Part shown: piece by piece, positions 52,485 through 60,066 of the stretch
How positions within the stretch are numbered: position 1 is the first letter of the stretch
How the letters are laid out: each line of letters starts with the position of its first letter
Assembly (NCBI GenBank): GCA_028820635.1
Contig: JAPPIG010000023.1
Coordinates: forward strand, 1-64,000
Direction of reading: 5' to 3'
Length of the DNA stretch: 64,000 bases
From: Candidatus Poribacteria bacterium
GTDB taxonomy: Bacteria; Poribacteria; WGA-4E; WGA-3G
The notes under the pieces: generated by a model
Told to the model about the DNA's origin: nothing
Database searches by the model: none
What the model saw: only the letters and a program-made list of their open reading frames with translations
Translations under genes and position numbers: made by a program

Positions 52485-53282
52485 ATGAAGAATATGCTAA
52501 GAATTGCTATCGCTGCATTTGTTGCGATCTGCTGGATAATTGGCACAAGTAATGCCGCTATAAATCCCGATAACATTACGGGAATGTGGCTATTTAATGA
52601 GGGTAATGGAAATACGGCAAAAGATTCTTCAGGTAACAAGAATGATGGTAAAATCCACGGTGCAAAGTGGGTTGATGGAAAGTTTGGGAAGGCACTTGAG
52701 TTCAATGGATCTGATAATTGGGTCGAAGTTCCTCATTCAAACACTGTCGGGTTTAAAAAGGGTGTTTCCTTCACAATTACTGTCCATTTTAAAGGCACTA
52801 AAGTTGGTGGCTCGCTTGTCGGCAAAAACTATGAGGATAAATCGCAGGCACTTCCATGGTTTCTGCTTTGGAACGGTGGTGGGGACAACAAAGTAACACT
52901 TTATCTGCGAAATTCTGCTTCAGTGAGTTTTCGGGCAGATAGCACAAGCCAGATTGGTGATGACGAGTGGCACTTTGTTGCTGGTAGAGCCGATGCCAGC
53001 ACTGGAAAAGCTTCAATATGGATAGATGGTAAGAAGGAAGCCGAGGTCGATTTTGACAAAAATGATGGATACGGCACAAGTGAAGGGGTACTCCATATCG
53101 CGCGGCACTTTGACAGATACACTAACGGAATTATTGACGATGTTGCGCTTTTTAATGTCGCATTAAGTGAAGGTGATATGAAAACTCTTATGGATAATGG
53201 TGTTGAAGAAGCCGCCGCTGTGGAACCCGTCAACAAATATACTACAACGTGGGCAAGAATCAAACGCCAAACTGTTAAATAA
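52485..53282 (+). CDS. Secreted LamG-domain protein (copy 1)
   Basis: 265 residues. Signal peptide MKNMLRIAIAAFVAICWIIG.. with cleavage near SNA. A LamG/concanavalin fold follows: GMWLFNEGNGNTAKDSSGNKNDG, ALEFNGSDNWVEVPHSNTV, GDDEWHFVAGRADASTGKASIWIDGKKEA, and GIIDDVALFNVALSEGDMKTLM. The tail KYTTTWARIKRQTVK is shared with related proteins. AGGAGG lies before the ATG. It is followed after 15 bases by a close paralogue. It probably binds carbohydrate outside the cell. Confidence 0.8.
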   Translation: MKNMLRIAIAAFVAICWIIGTSNAAINPDNITGMWLFNEGNGNTAKDSSGNKNDGKIHGAKWVDGKFGKALEFNGSDNWVEVPHSNTVGFKKGVSFTITVHFKGTKVGGSLVGKNYEDKSQALPWFLLWNGGGDNKVTLYLRNSASVSFRADSTSQIGDDEWHFVAGRADASTGKASIWIDGKKEAEVDFDKNDGYGTSEGVLHIARHFDRYTNGIIDDVALFNVALSEGDMKTLMDNGVEEAAAVEPVNKYTTTWARIKRQTVK

Positions 53283-53297
53283 TAAGGAGAAATATTA

Positions 53298-54104
53298 ATG
53301 TTAAAAAATAAAAGTGTGGGAATTACGTTTACGAGTCTAATAACTGCTTTTTTGTTGATTGCGCTGCCTGGCTACGCTGAGTTTGACTTTGAGAATATCA
53401 CTGCCATGTGGTTATTTGATGAAGGGGAAGGTGCTGCCGTAACCGACTCGTCAGACCAAGAAAATGAGGGGAAAATTCACGGTGCCAAGTGGGTAGATGG
53501 CAAATTCGGAAAAGCACTTGAATTTGATGGTACTGATGATTGGGTGGAAATTCCACACTCTGACAGTGTTGGGTTTGAAGCAGGAACATCATTCACCTTG
53601 ACACTTCATTACAAAGGCACAAAAGTGGGTGGTTCGCTTGCGGGCAAAAACTACGAAGATAAATCGCAAGTTTTACCGTGGTATATGTTTTGGAATGGCG
53701 GCGGCGATGGCAAAATCACCTTTTTCCTACGTAATGCTGGTGGAACGAGTTATAGACCACAAAGCACATCCAATATCTCAGATGACAAGTGGCATTTCAT
53801 TGCTGGCATAGCAAACACTGACACAGGCAAGGCGAGTCTGTGGATAGATGGTAAAAAAGAAGCTGAAATTGATTTTGATACTAAAAGTGGATACGGCAAT
53901 AGCGAAGGTGTTTTTCACATCGGACGCCACTTTGATCGGTATACTGCTGGCATCATTGACGATATAGCGCTCTTTAATGTCGCCTTAGATGAAGCTGATT
54001 TACAATCAATTATGGATGATGGTCTTATGACTCTCACCGCTGTTGAAGCTGCGGGTAAACTCACAACGACGTGGGCAAGTGTTAAACAACGTATTGCCCG
54101 ATAG
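53298..54104 (+). CDS. Secreted LamG-domain protein (copy 2)
   Basis: 268 residues, about two-thirds identical to copy 1 by eye. It has a signal peptide (ITAFLLIALPGYA), AMWLFDEGEGAAVTDSSDQENEG, LEFDGTDDWVEIPHS, DDKWHFIAGIANTDTGKASLWIDGKKEA, GIIDDIALFNVALDEADLQSIM and the KLTTTWASVK tail. A tandem duplication of the gene at 52485. AAGGAGA precedes the ATG. A 167-base gap separates it from the first redoxin gene, so cotranscription with that gene is uncertain. Confidence 0.8.
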   Translation: MLKNKSVGITFTSLITAFLLIALPGYAEFDFENITAMWLFDEGEGAAVTDSSDQENEGKIHGAKWVDGKFGKALEFDGTDDWVEIPHSDSVGFEAGTSFTLTLHYKGTKVGGSLAGKNYEDKSQVLPWYMFWNGGGDGKITFFLRNAGGTSYRPQSTSNISDDKWHFIAGIANTDTGKASLWIDGKKEAEIDFDTKSGYGNSEGVFHIGRHFDRYTAGIIDDIALFNVALDEADLQSIMDDGLMTLTAVEAAGKLTTTWASVKQRIAR

Positions 54105-54271
54105 ACCTCAAGAATAGATGAGAAACTGACGCGAATTAGTGTTTTAGCGAAAAACGAGTTAAATAGGAAGTCTATACCGCTATATTCGCGTCAGTATTCT
54201 TATAATAAATGAAGAAAACAAGACATAAAAAGAACAAAGTAACATGTATTAAAGATATTGAAAAGGAACTC

Positions 54272-55444
54272 ATGATGAAAAAGATACTGACATTTCCTGC
54301 AATAGCATTTTTGCTATTAGCCGCATTGGGATGTGGAACTTCAGAGGATACGACGGACCCTGTCCCAACTGAAATCATGACAGGCGAATTCCGCGGGAGT
54401 ATTGAATTACTTGAAGATGCAACTATTCAGGTGCACTTGCTCAAAGCAGGAGAACTCTTCGCGCAAATTGAATTCGCAAAAGTAGGTGTATCACAGACAA
54501 GCGTTGGGAACGTTCAAGCCGATATCTTCGCGTCAACTGATTCAGGGGTCGGAAACTTTCGCGTTACCGATGCTGAACTCGGCGATTATACACTACAAAT
54601 TTCTGCTAAGGGATACCAAGAGACTGAACTTAACGTGACTGTCGTAGCGGATCAAGAGGTATCACTGGATAAGGTAGCTCTCGTGGCATTGGCAGAACCT
54701 GTATCACATCTGCGTGGGGTTTTAACCGACTCGGAAACGGGAGAGGTGCTTTCTGATGTGCTTGTCCAACTTACGGATAAGGCAGGTAAAGAGTATGAAG
54801 TATTAACAACGAAAGACGGTGTTTTTACCTTTGAGAATCTCCCCGTAGATCAAGGATTCACCTTGACGGTTATGCATAAAGGTTTTGAAGATAACACAGT
54901 TGATGTGGATCCGATTTCTGCTAATGAGACCTTTGAACTGGATGTAGAACTCACGGCAATACTTGAACCTGTGAAGTTGGATCCCGGTCAAGGATTAAGT
55001 ATTGGCAGCCAAGCCCCCGAATTTCAGTTGTCTGACGGGAATGATAAGGAGCATGCCCTTGCGGACTATGTTGGTAACAAAAAGGTTGCTATCGTCTTTT
55101 ACCGCGGTGGTTGGTGACCGTTTTGTCGTGGGCAACTCGGAGAGTTGCAAGACAATTATAATAAATTTCAAGCTGCAGGTGCTGAACTTATTGCTATTAG
55201 TTCTGATAATGTAGCAGCAACAAAACAAACGATTGAAAAAGAAGGTCTAAAATACGTCGTGCTCGCTGATAACGACAGAGAAGTAATTGAAGCTTACAAC
55301 GTTGTTGATCCAGCTAACAAGAGAATAGCACGACCTGCATCCTATGTTATTAGAAAAGATGGAAAAGTTGCATGGAAATCCCTTGATCCAAAGGTCGGAC
55401 GTGTTCCAACAGCCAAAATTCTTGAAGAATTGGGCAAACTTTAA
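54272..55444 (+). CDS. Lipoprotein peroxiredoxin-like selenoprotein candidate 1 (in-frame TGA read as Sec282)
   Basis: If TGA at 55115-55117 is read through, the product is 390 residues. The lipobox LAALGC places lipidated Cys at 21. Two carboxypeptidase-regulatory-like beta domains (about 40-140 and 145-235) precede a redoxin domain. The active site reads VFYRGGW-U-PFCRGQLGELQ, where Cys-containing relatives have GGWCPxC. The frame stays open for 109 codons beyond the TGA and is conserved with the paralogue at 55577. AAAGGA precedes the ATG. If TGA stops translation, the product would lose the catalytic part. Sec insertion is inference. Confidence 0.75.
55123..55155 (+). promoter_or_regulatory. 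SECIS-like hairpin after the TGA of selenoprotein candidate 1
   Basis: GCAACTC (55132-55138) pairs with GAGTTGC (55142-55148) around loop GGA, and TTGTC (55123-55127) pairs with GACAA (55151-55155). The loop starts 21 bases after the TGA, within the range known for bacterial SECIS elements, with G first in the loop. Confidence 0.6.
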
Positions 55445-55483
55445 CAATTAACTTGTAGGTGTCAATTTAGAGTATTTTCTTTT

Positions 55484-55514
55484 TTTGTTGGAGGGCTTTG
55501 TAAGCCCGATTTTC
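55484..55514. repeat. GGAGGGCTTTGTAAGCCC-family repeat
   Basis: TTTGTTGGAGGGCTTTGTAA followed by GCCCGATTTT, as at 25128. It lies in the 132-base gap between the two selenoprotein candidates. Confidence 0.55.
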
Positions 55515-55576
55515 TGCATGTATGAGCGTGCTCCAGTTCGCGACCCATTTTTTGAGAAAAGGAGTAATATTTATTC

Positions 55577-56413
55577 ATGAAACAGATACAAAGTCTTTTC
55601 GCATTGATAGTTTTGCTGTTTGCTGCATTCGGTTGTGGTACAGCAGACAATCCCATTGATGACAGAGACAAAATTGAAACATTAACAGGCACACTGCAAG
55701 GAGAAGTGCAGTCAATTGATGGAGTAGCAATTCATGTGCGCCTATTAAAAGACGGACAACTCGTCGCGCATACCGAAGCACATGGCAGCTACGAACTCAA
55801 TGATATTGAGGCAGGAGATTACACGCTCCACATTTCTGCCAATGGATACCAAGAAGTTGAACACAATGTTACTATTGTTGGTGGAGAAACAGTTTCATTG
55901 GATAAAGTGTCACTTGTTGAATTAGCAATCCCTGAACATGATTTGGAACCGGGTGAAGGACTGAACATCGGTAGCCAAGCACCAGATTTTGAGTTACCCG
56001 ATGGAAATGGTGAGTTACACGCTTTTGCAGACTATATCGGAAATGACAAAAAGGTTGTACTCGTCTTTTATAGAACAGGTGGCTGAGGACTTTGCACATC
56101 ACAACTCGTGGAGTTGCAACAGAATTACGAAAAAATCCAAGATACTGGTGCCGAACTTTTTGCTATCAGTTCAGAAAACGTGGCGTTAACACAAAGGACA
56201 GCAGAAAACCACGGACTCAAATATCCTGTGCTATCTGACAACAAAAAAGAGATGATTATCGCTTACAATGTGCTCGATCCGTATGACACCAGAATAGCAC
56301 GTCCTGCAGCGTATATTATTACGCCAGACGGAAAGGTTGCTTGGAAATCACTTGATACTGCGGGGGCCCGTGTGCCGACAGCAACTATCCTAACAGAATT
56401 GGATAAACTCTGA
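55577..56413 (+). CDS. Lipoprotein peroxiredoxin-like selenoprotein candidate 2 (in-frame TGA read as Sec170)
   Basis: Read through TGA at 56084-56086 the product is 278 residues. Lipobox with Cys20 (LLFAAFGC), one carboxypeptidase-regulatory-like domain (about 35-120), then a redoxin domain with active site VFYRTGG-U-GLCTSQLVELQ. Downstream sequence (NYEKIQDTGAELFAISSENVALTQ, GKVAWKSLD, RVPTATILTEL) matches candidate 1 closely. The end uses TGA as a true stop (56411-56413), overlapping the ATG of the DUF362 gene, so TGA is not reassigned in general. Two paralogues with TGA at the same active-site position strongly favour Sec over mutation. Confidence 0.75.
56092..56119 (+). promoter_or_regulatory. 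SECIS-like hairpin after the TGA of selenoprotein candidate 2
   Basis: CAACTC (56102-56107) pairs with GAGTTG (56111-56116) around loop GTG; TTG (56092-56094) and CAA (56117-56119) can extend the stem across a bulge. The loop starts 21 bases after the TGA, exactly as in candidate 1. The outer stem is weaker. Confidence 0.5.
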
Positions 56414-57528
56414 TGAAACGTCAAGATAAAGTTATAGCAAACATCCTCGCGGACAGTGAAGAGGGGATGCAAAAACGAGATCCGCTCAACCGGCGTCAAT
56501 TCCTAAGTCGTATCGGTACTATTAGTGGTGCTGCGCTAAGTACTCTCCCCGCTTTCGCGCAAATCGGTGGTGGGCGTGTGTTGACCCCTCCAACGGAAAC
56601 AGCAGCACTTCCGCCTGTAGTCGAAGCCCTCGGCAAACAGGTTTGGGATGAAGACAGACTCAACGAAGATGCTGTTGGTGAAATGATCGATCAGGCAATG
56701 ATGAAGTTGACTGGTCGAGATTCTGCCAAAGAGGCGTGGCGTGACTTTGTGCTACCAGACCACATCGTCGGTATTAAAATTAATCCGCTTGCCGGCCCAA
56801 AGTTAAGTACACATTCAGCAATAGTCAACAAAATTATTGAGGGATTATTCAGTGCTGGCGTACTTAGAAAGCAGATTATTATTTGGGACCGGTTTGAAGC
56901 ACATCTACTTAACGCTGGGTATCCGATTAAGACAGATGAAGGGGATGTCCGAACACTTGCCTCTGATATGGATGGCATCGGGTATGACGACAAAGTGTTT
57001 TATGAAACAGAAAAAGACAGTATCACCAGACGAGAAAATGAAAGCACCCGTTCTCAATATTCTCGCATTGTTACAGAACTGGTAGATGTATTAATTAATG
57101 TGCCTGTCTTGAAACATCACGATATGGCAGGCGTAAGCGGTTGTTTGAAAAACATGGCTTTTGGTAGTGTTGACAATACACAACGGTTCCACGGTAAGCC
57201 CCTCTACTGCAATCCTGCTATCGGCGAGATTTTTCAAAACAAAGTTCTGAAAGAAAAGGTCGTCCTCAACATCGTTGACGGGTTGACTGCATCTTTTGAC
57301 CGAGGTCCTGAATATGACGCAGAGAGTACTTGGAACTTTGGTGGCATGTTTGTGGGGGCTGATCCGGTCATCCTTGATGTGCTTATTCTTCAAACTGTGA
57401 ATCTGAAACGCGAGGAGATGGGATTGAGTTCAATGTCTAAATATGCCAACCATATCACTACCGCAAGCAGTCTCGGTTTGGGCAGCAATTCACTGAATCA
57501 GGTTAATCTACAGAAAATCGAGGTATAA
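56413..57528 (+). CDS. Tat-exported DUF362-domain protein
   Basis: 371 residues. A twin-arginine signal (NRRQFLSRIGTISGAALSTLPAFAQ, near residues 26-50) suggests folded export, often with a cofactor. DUF362 features follow: DHIVGIKINPLAGPKLSTHSAIV, QIIIWDRFEAHLLNAGYPI, DVLINVPVLKHHDMAGVSGCLKNMAFGSVDN, and GMFVGADPVILDVLILQ. DUF362 proteins are often iron-sulfur proteins, but no ferredoxin Cys cluster is seen here. Its ATG overlaps the stop of selenoprotein candidate 2 (TGATG), so translation is coupled and a joint redox role is likely. Confidence 0.8.
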   Translation: MKRQDKVIANILADSEEGMQKRDPLNRRQFLSRIGTISGAALSTLPAFAQIGGGRVLTPPTETAALPPVVEALGKQVWDEDRLNEDAVGEMIDQAMMKLTGRDSAKEAWRDFVLPDHIVGIKINPLAGPKLSTHSAIVNKIIEGLFSAGVLRKQIIIWDRFEAHLLNAGYPIKTDEGDVRTLASDMDGIGYDDKVFYETEKDSITRRENESTRSQYSRIVTELVDVLINVPVLKHHDMAGVSGCLKNMAFGSVDNTQRFHGKPLYCNPAIGEIFQNKVLKEKVVLNIVDGLTASFDRGPEYDAESTWNFGGMFVGADPVILDVLILQTVNLKREEMGLSSMSKYANHITTASSLGLGSNSLNQVNLQKIEV

Positions 57529-57532
57529 TTCC

Positions 57533-57775
57533 ATGAAAAGCAGATACATTCCTATATTTATTCTACTGAGCGTATTTTTCATAGCTGTTGTATTTTCAGG
57601 TTGTACGGTGACCTTCACAGCAAACGACTCGTTACAGTTTAACCTTTCAAAACCGACTGACAAAACCGTATCCCTTGTTACTGAATTTGAATCAGGTGAA
57701 GAAGATAACGTTTCTGGTGATGTCACACAGAAGGCTGGCAGTGTCTGTGCTGGCGGAGCATGCATCATTTATTAG
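57533..57775 (+). CDS. Small lipoprotein with a C-terminal two-cysteine motif
   Basis: 80 residues, family not recognised. The lipobox VFSGC places lipidated Cys at 24. The mature part is polar, with a C-terminal VCAGGACIIY that holds two Cys separated by four residues, possibly a disulfide or metal site. It starts 5 bases after the DUF362 stop, so it is the last gene of the redox group. A role as a small redox partner is speculation. Confidence 0.65.
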   Translation: MKSRYIPIFILLSVFFIAVVFSGCTVTFTANDSLQFNLSKPTDKTVSLVTEFESGEEDNVSGDVTQKAGSVCAGGACIIY

Positions 57776-57826
57776 ATCTTATCTGACAATCATAATACAC
57801 TGATAGGTGCTATTTCAACAACCCTA

Positions 57827-59845
57827 TTACTGAATTAAAGGTTCACTCCTTATGTTCTGTTTTCTATTTCCAGAGATTTTGTCCCAATCCCATAGTAGGA
57901 CTGTGCCGTCTGCACTACCGCTGGCAAGAGTTTTACCGTCCTGTGAAAATACAAGTTTTTCTATCGGTTCTGTATGTCCAGACAATGTCCCCAAACTTCT
58001 ACCTGCTTTCACATCCCATAATTTAATTGAGTAATTCCACATATCACTTCCAGAACCAATTAGAATAGTGCCATCAGGTGAAAGTATAACTCTACCCCTG
58101 AATCCATCTAATTTGCTTGGTAGATAAGTTATATTGTTAGGTTTGTCGGCTACTAATTCTATGTGTAAATTCCACAAGTAAATACCGCTTTTGCGGATCA
58201 TTGCAAGGGTAGAACTATCATGTGAAAATAGTGATACCCTAACATTCTCAATATTGGGTGGAGATATGTCACGCTGTGTCGTAATATCCCATACTTTTGG
58301 ACTATTACTATCACTTATAGCAGCAAGTTTTTTCCCATCAGGTGAGAACACTAATCTCCGTACGGACAAAGGTTGTTCTGTGTTAAGTTTAAACAATTCC
58401 GTTCCTGTCTTTAGGTGCCACGCACGAATTCCTTGATCATTGCCTACTACAAGTATGTTGTTGTACGGTGAAATTGCGAATACTTTTCTTCTGTCGTGGA
58501 CTTCCAGCCAAGGTAGAGAAAGTTTCTCACTTGTGGCAATATTCCAAAATTGACGATCACTAAGATCTCCGCCTTCTCTGCTACTTTGGAATCCGAATCC
58601 GACTGGATTGAAGTAAAACATCCCTTCACTGCCGCGCCAAGCAAAATACTTAGCCTTCGGTGACAAAACGACTGTCCCGGATATATTGCCATGTTCGACA
58701 GTTAAGGTCCTCAATTTTTGCCGAGTATTTAGACTCCATACATCAACAGTACCGTTATAGGCAGCGCTCGCAAGAGTTACCCCATCTTCGGAAAATGCGA
58801 CTGCTTTTACCCATTCTGTATATCCATCTGCAAAAATAGTGAGTTCTTCTCCATTATCTGGATTCCAGAAACGGATTGTGCCATCTGCACTGCCACTGGC
58901 AAGACAACTGCCAAAAACGGGTGTTGATTCTGGTGCGAAGGCTAAAGCGTTGATGGTATTTTTGTGCCCTGTTAGTGTGACACGTTCTTTCTGTGATTCT
59001 AAATCCCAGAGTTTGATTGATTCTCTTGCGTCCCCACTGGCAATGGTTTTGCCGTCCCCTGAAAATGCGATGGCGGTAATCCAAGCATTATGTGCTTTAA
59101 GCGTCGCAAGTTCGGTGTGGTTCTGAGTATCCCATAATTTTACCGTTTTGTCAGCACTCCCGCTTGCGAGGATTTTTTTATCTTTTGAGAACGCCAGCGA
59201 CAAAATCTCCAGGTCTCTGCCATCTCCATGTCCCGTAAGAGTTGCGTATTGACTGTTTGTCGTTGTATCCCATAACTGAATTTTTCCTTCTCGGTTTGCA
59301 GCAGCAAGGCTACTACCATCTTGGGAAAATATCACCTTATCTCCTGAAACAACGAAACTTGCTTCCGATAAATTGCTTCCGATTTCTATATTCCAGTAGG
59401 CAACTTTACGTAACCTGTTTATACCGACAAGTGTTTTGCCATAAAACGTCAATGCAGATAATGTATTGGGACTCTGAGTTAATGTGAGAGTAGAGTGTTT
59501 GCTTTTAGTTTCTACATCCCAAACTTGAAGGATAGAGTTGTTAAATCCTCCGCTTGCAAGGTATTTTCCATCAGGTGAAAATGCAAGTGCGTTCACATGC
59601 CCAGTATGTCCCGTGAATAAAGCTGTCTCTTTTCCATCAGGCACGGTATATAACCAAACGCCGACATCTGTTCCTACCGCGAGATATGCACCATCCGATG
59701 AAAATCGCATGATATTTATCCCACCTTTTCCAAGCCGTGCGATTGCCCCTTCTGGTAGACCGACCTGTGTGTTATCTTGTGCAAAACCAATTGTGAGTGC
59801 CGCAGCTAACAACAAATATGTGGTGAAAAAATGTTTTGCTTTCAT
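57827..59845 (-). CDS. Secreted WD40-repeat protein (tandem copy 1)
   Basis: 672 residues. Signal peptide MKAKHFFTTYLLLAAALTIGFAQ, then the phrase QVGLPEGAIARLGKGGIN that is shared with the next gene, then about 13-14 WD40 repeats (e.g. LASGSADKTVKLWD, IASGDARESIKLWD, LASGSADGTIRFWN) enough for two propellers. It ends shortly after the last repeat (LASGSADGTVLLWDWDKI), without the C-terminal module of its neighbours. Gap of 221 bases, with hairpin repeats, from the next gene. Probably a surface or periplasmic binding protein. Confidence 0.8.
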   Translation of the reverse strand: MKAKHFFTTYLLLAAALTIGFAQDNTQVGLPEGAIARLGKGGINIMRFSSDGAYLAVGTDVGVWLYTVPDGKETALFTGHTGHVNALAFSPDGKYLASGGFNNSILQVWDVETKSKHSTLTLTQSPNTLSALTFYGKTLVGINRLRKVAYWNIEIGSNLSEASFVVSGDKVIFSQDGSSLAAANREGKIQLWDTTTNSQYATLTGHGDGRDLEILSLAFSKDKKILASGSADKTVKLWDTQNHTELATLKAHNAWITAIAFSGDGKTIASGDARESIKLWDLESQKERVTLTGHKNTINALAFAPESTPVFGSCLASGSADGTIRFWNPDNGEELTIFADGYTEWVKAVAFSEDGVTLASAAYNGTVDVWSLNTRQKLRTLTVEHGNISGTVVLSPKAKYFAWRGSEGMFYFNPVGFGFQSSREGGDLSDRQFWNIATSEKLSLPWLEVHDRRKVFAISPYNNILVVGNDQGIRAWHLKTGTELFKLNTEQPLSVRRLVFSPDGKKLAAISDSNSPKVWDITTQRDISPPNIENVRVSLFSHDSSTLAMIRKSGIYLWNLHIELVADKPNNITYLPSKLDGFRGRVILSPDGTILIGSGSDMWNYSIKLWDVKAGRSLGTLSGHTEPIEKLVFSQDGKTLASGSADGTVLLWDWDKISGNRKQNIRSEPLIQ

Positions 59846-59941
59846 CGCTTCTACTCCATTTGGATAATTATGGTAGAGATTAGAATTACCGCTACATTCC
59901 TGAACTGTGAATCAACGCTGAATGCGCGTATGGCATGCAGC

Positions 59942-60004
59942 GGGAGGGAACTCCGATTCCCGACTGCTCCTAAGTTTCTGTCGCGATTCGGAGATCGCTC
60001 CTAC
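59942..60004. repeat. GTAGGAGCGA-family hairpin repeat
   Basis: GGGAGGGAACTCCGATTCCC and GATTCGGAGATCGCTCCTAC, the same two halves as at 19404. The flanking AATCAACGCTGAATGCGCG is the GAATGCC-type hairpin. It lies in the gap between two WD40 genes. Confidence 0.7.
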
Positions 60005-60066
60005 AGAGGAGATGTAGAATTATTTCTATAGTCCACTATAAATTCCCGTGCAATGCAGGGTTAAAG

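Noticed and set aside
55115..56086. Two redoxin genes broken by stop codons (pseudogenes)
   Set aside because: Both stops are TGA at the aligned catalytic Cys codon, and both downstream frames are conserved and open; selenocysteine explains this better than two parallel inactivations.
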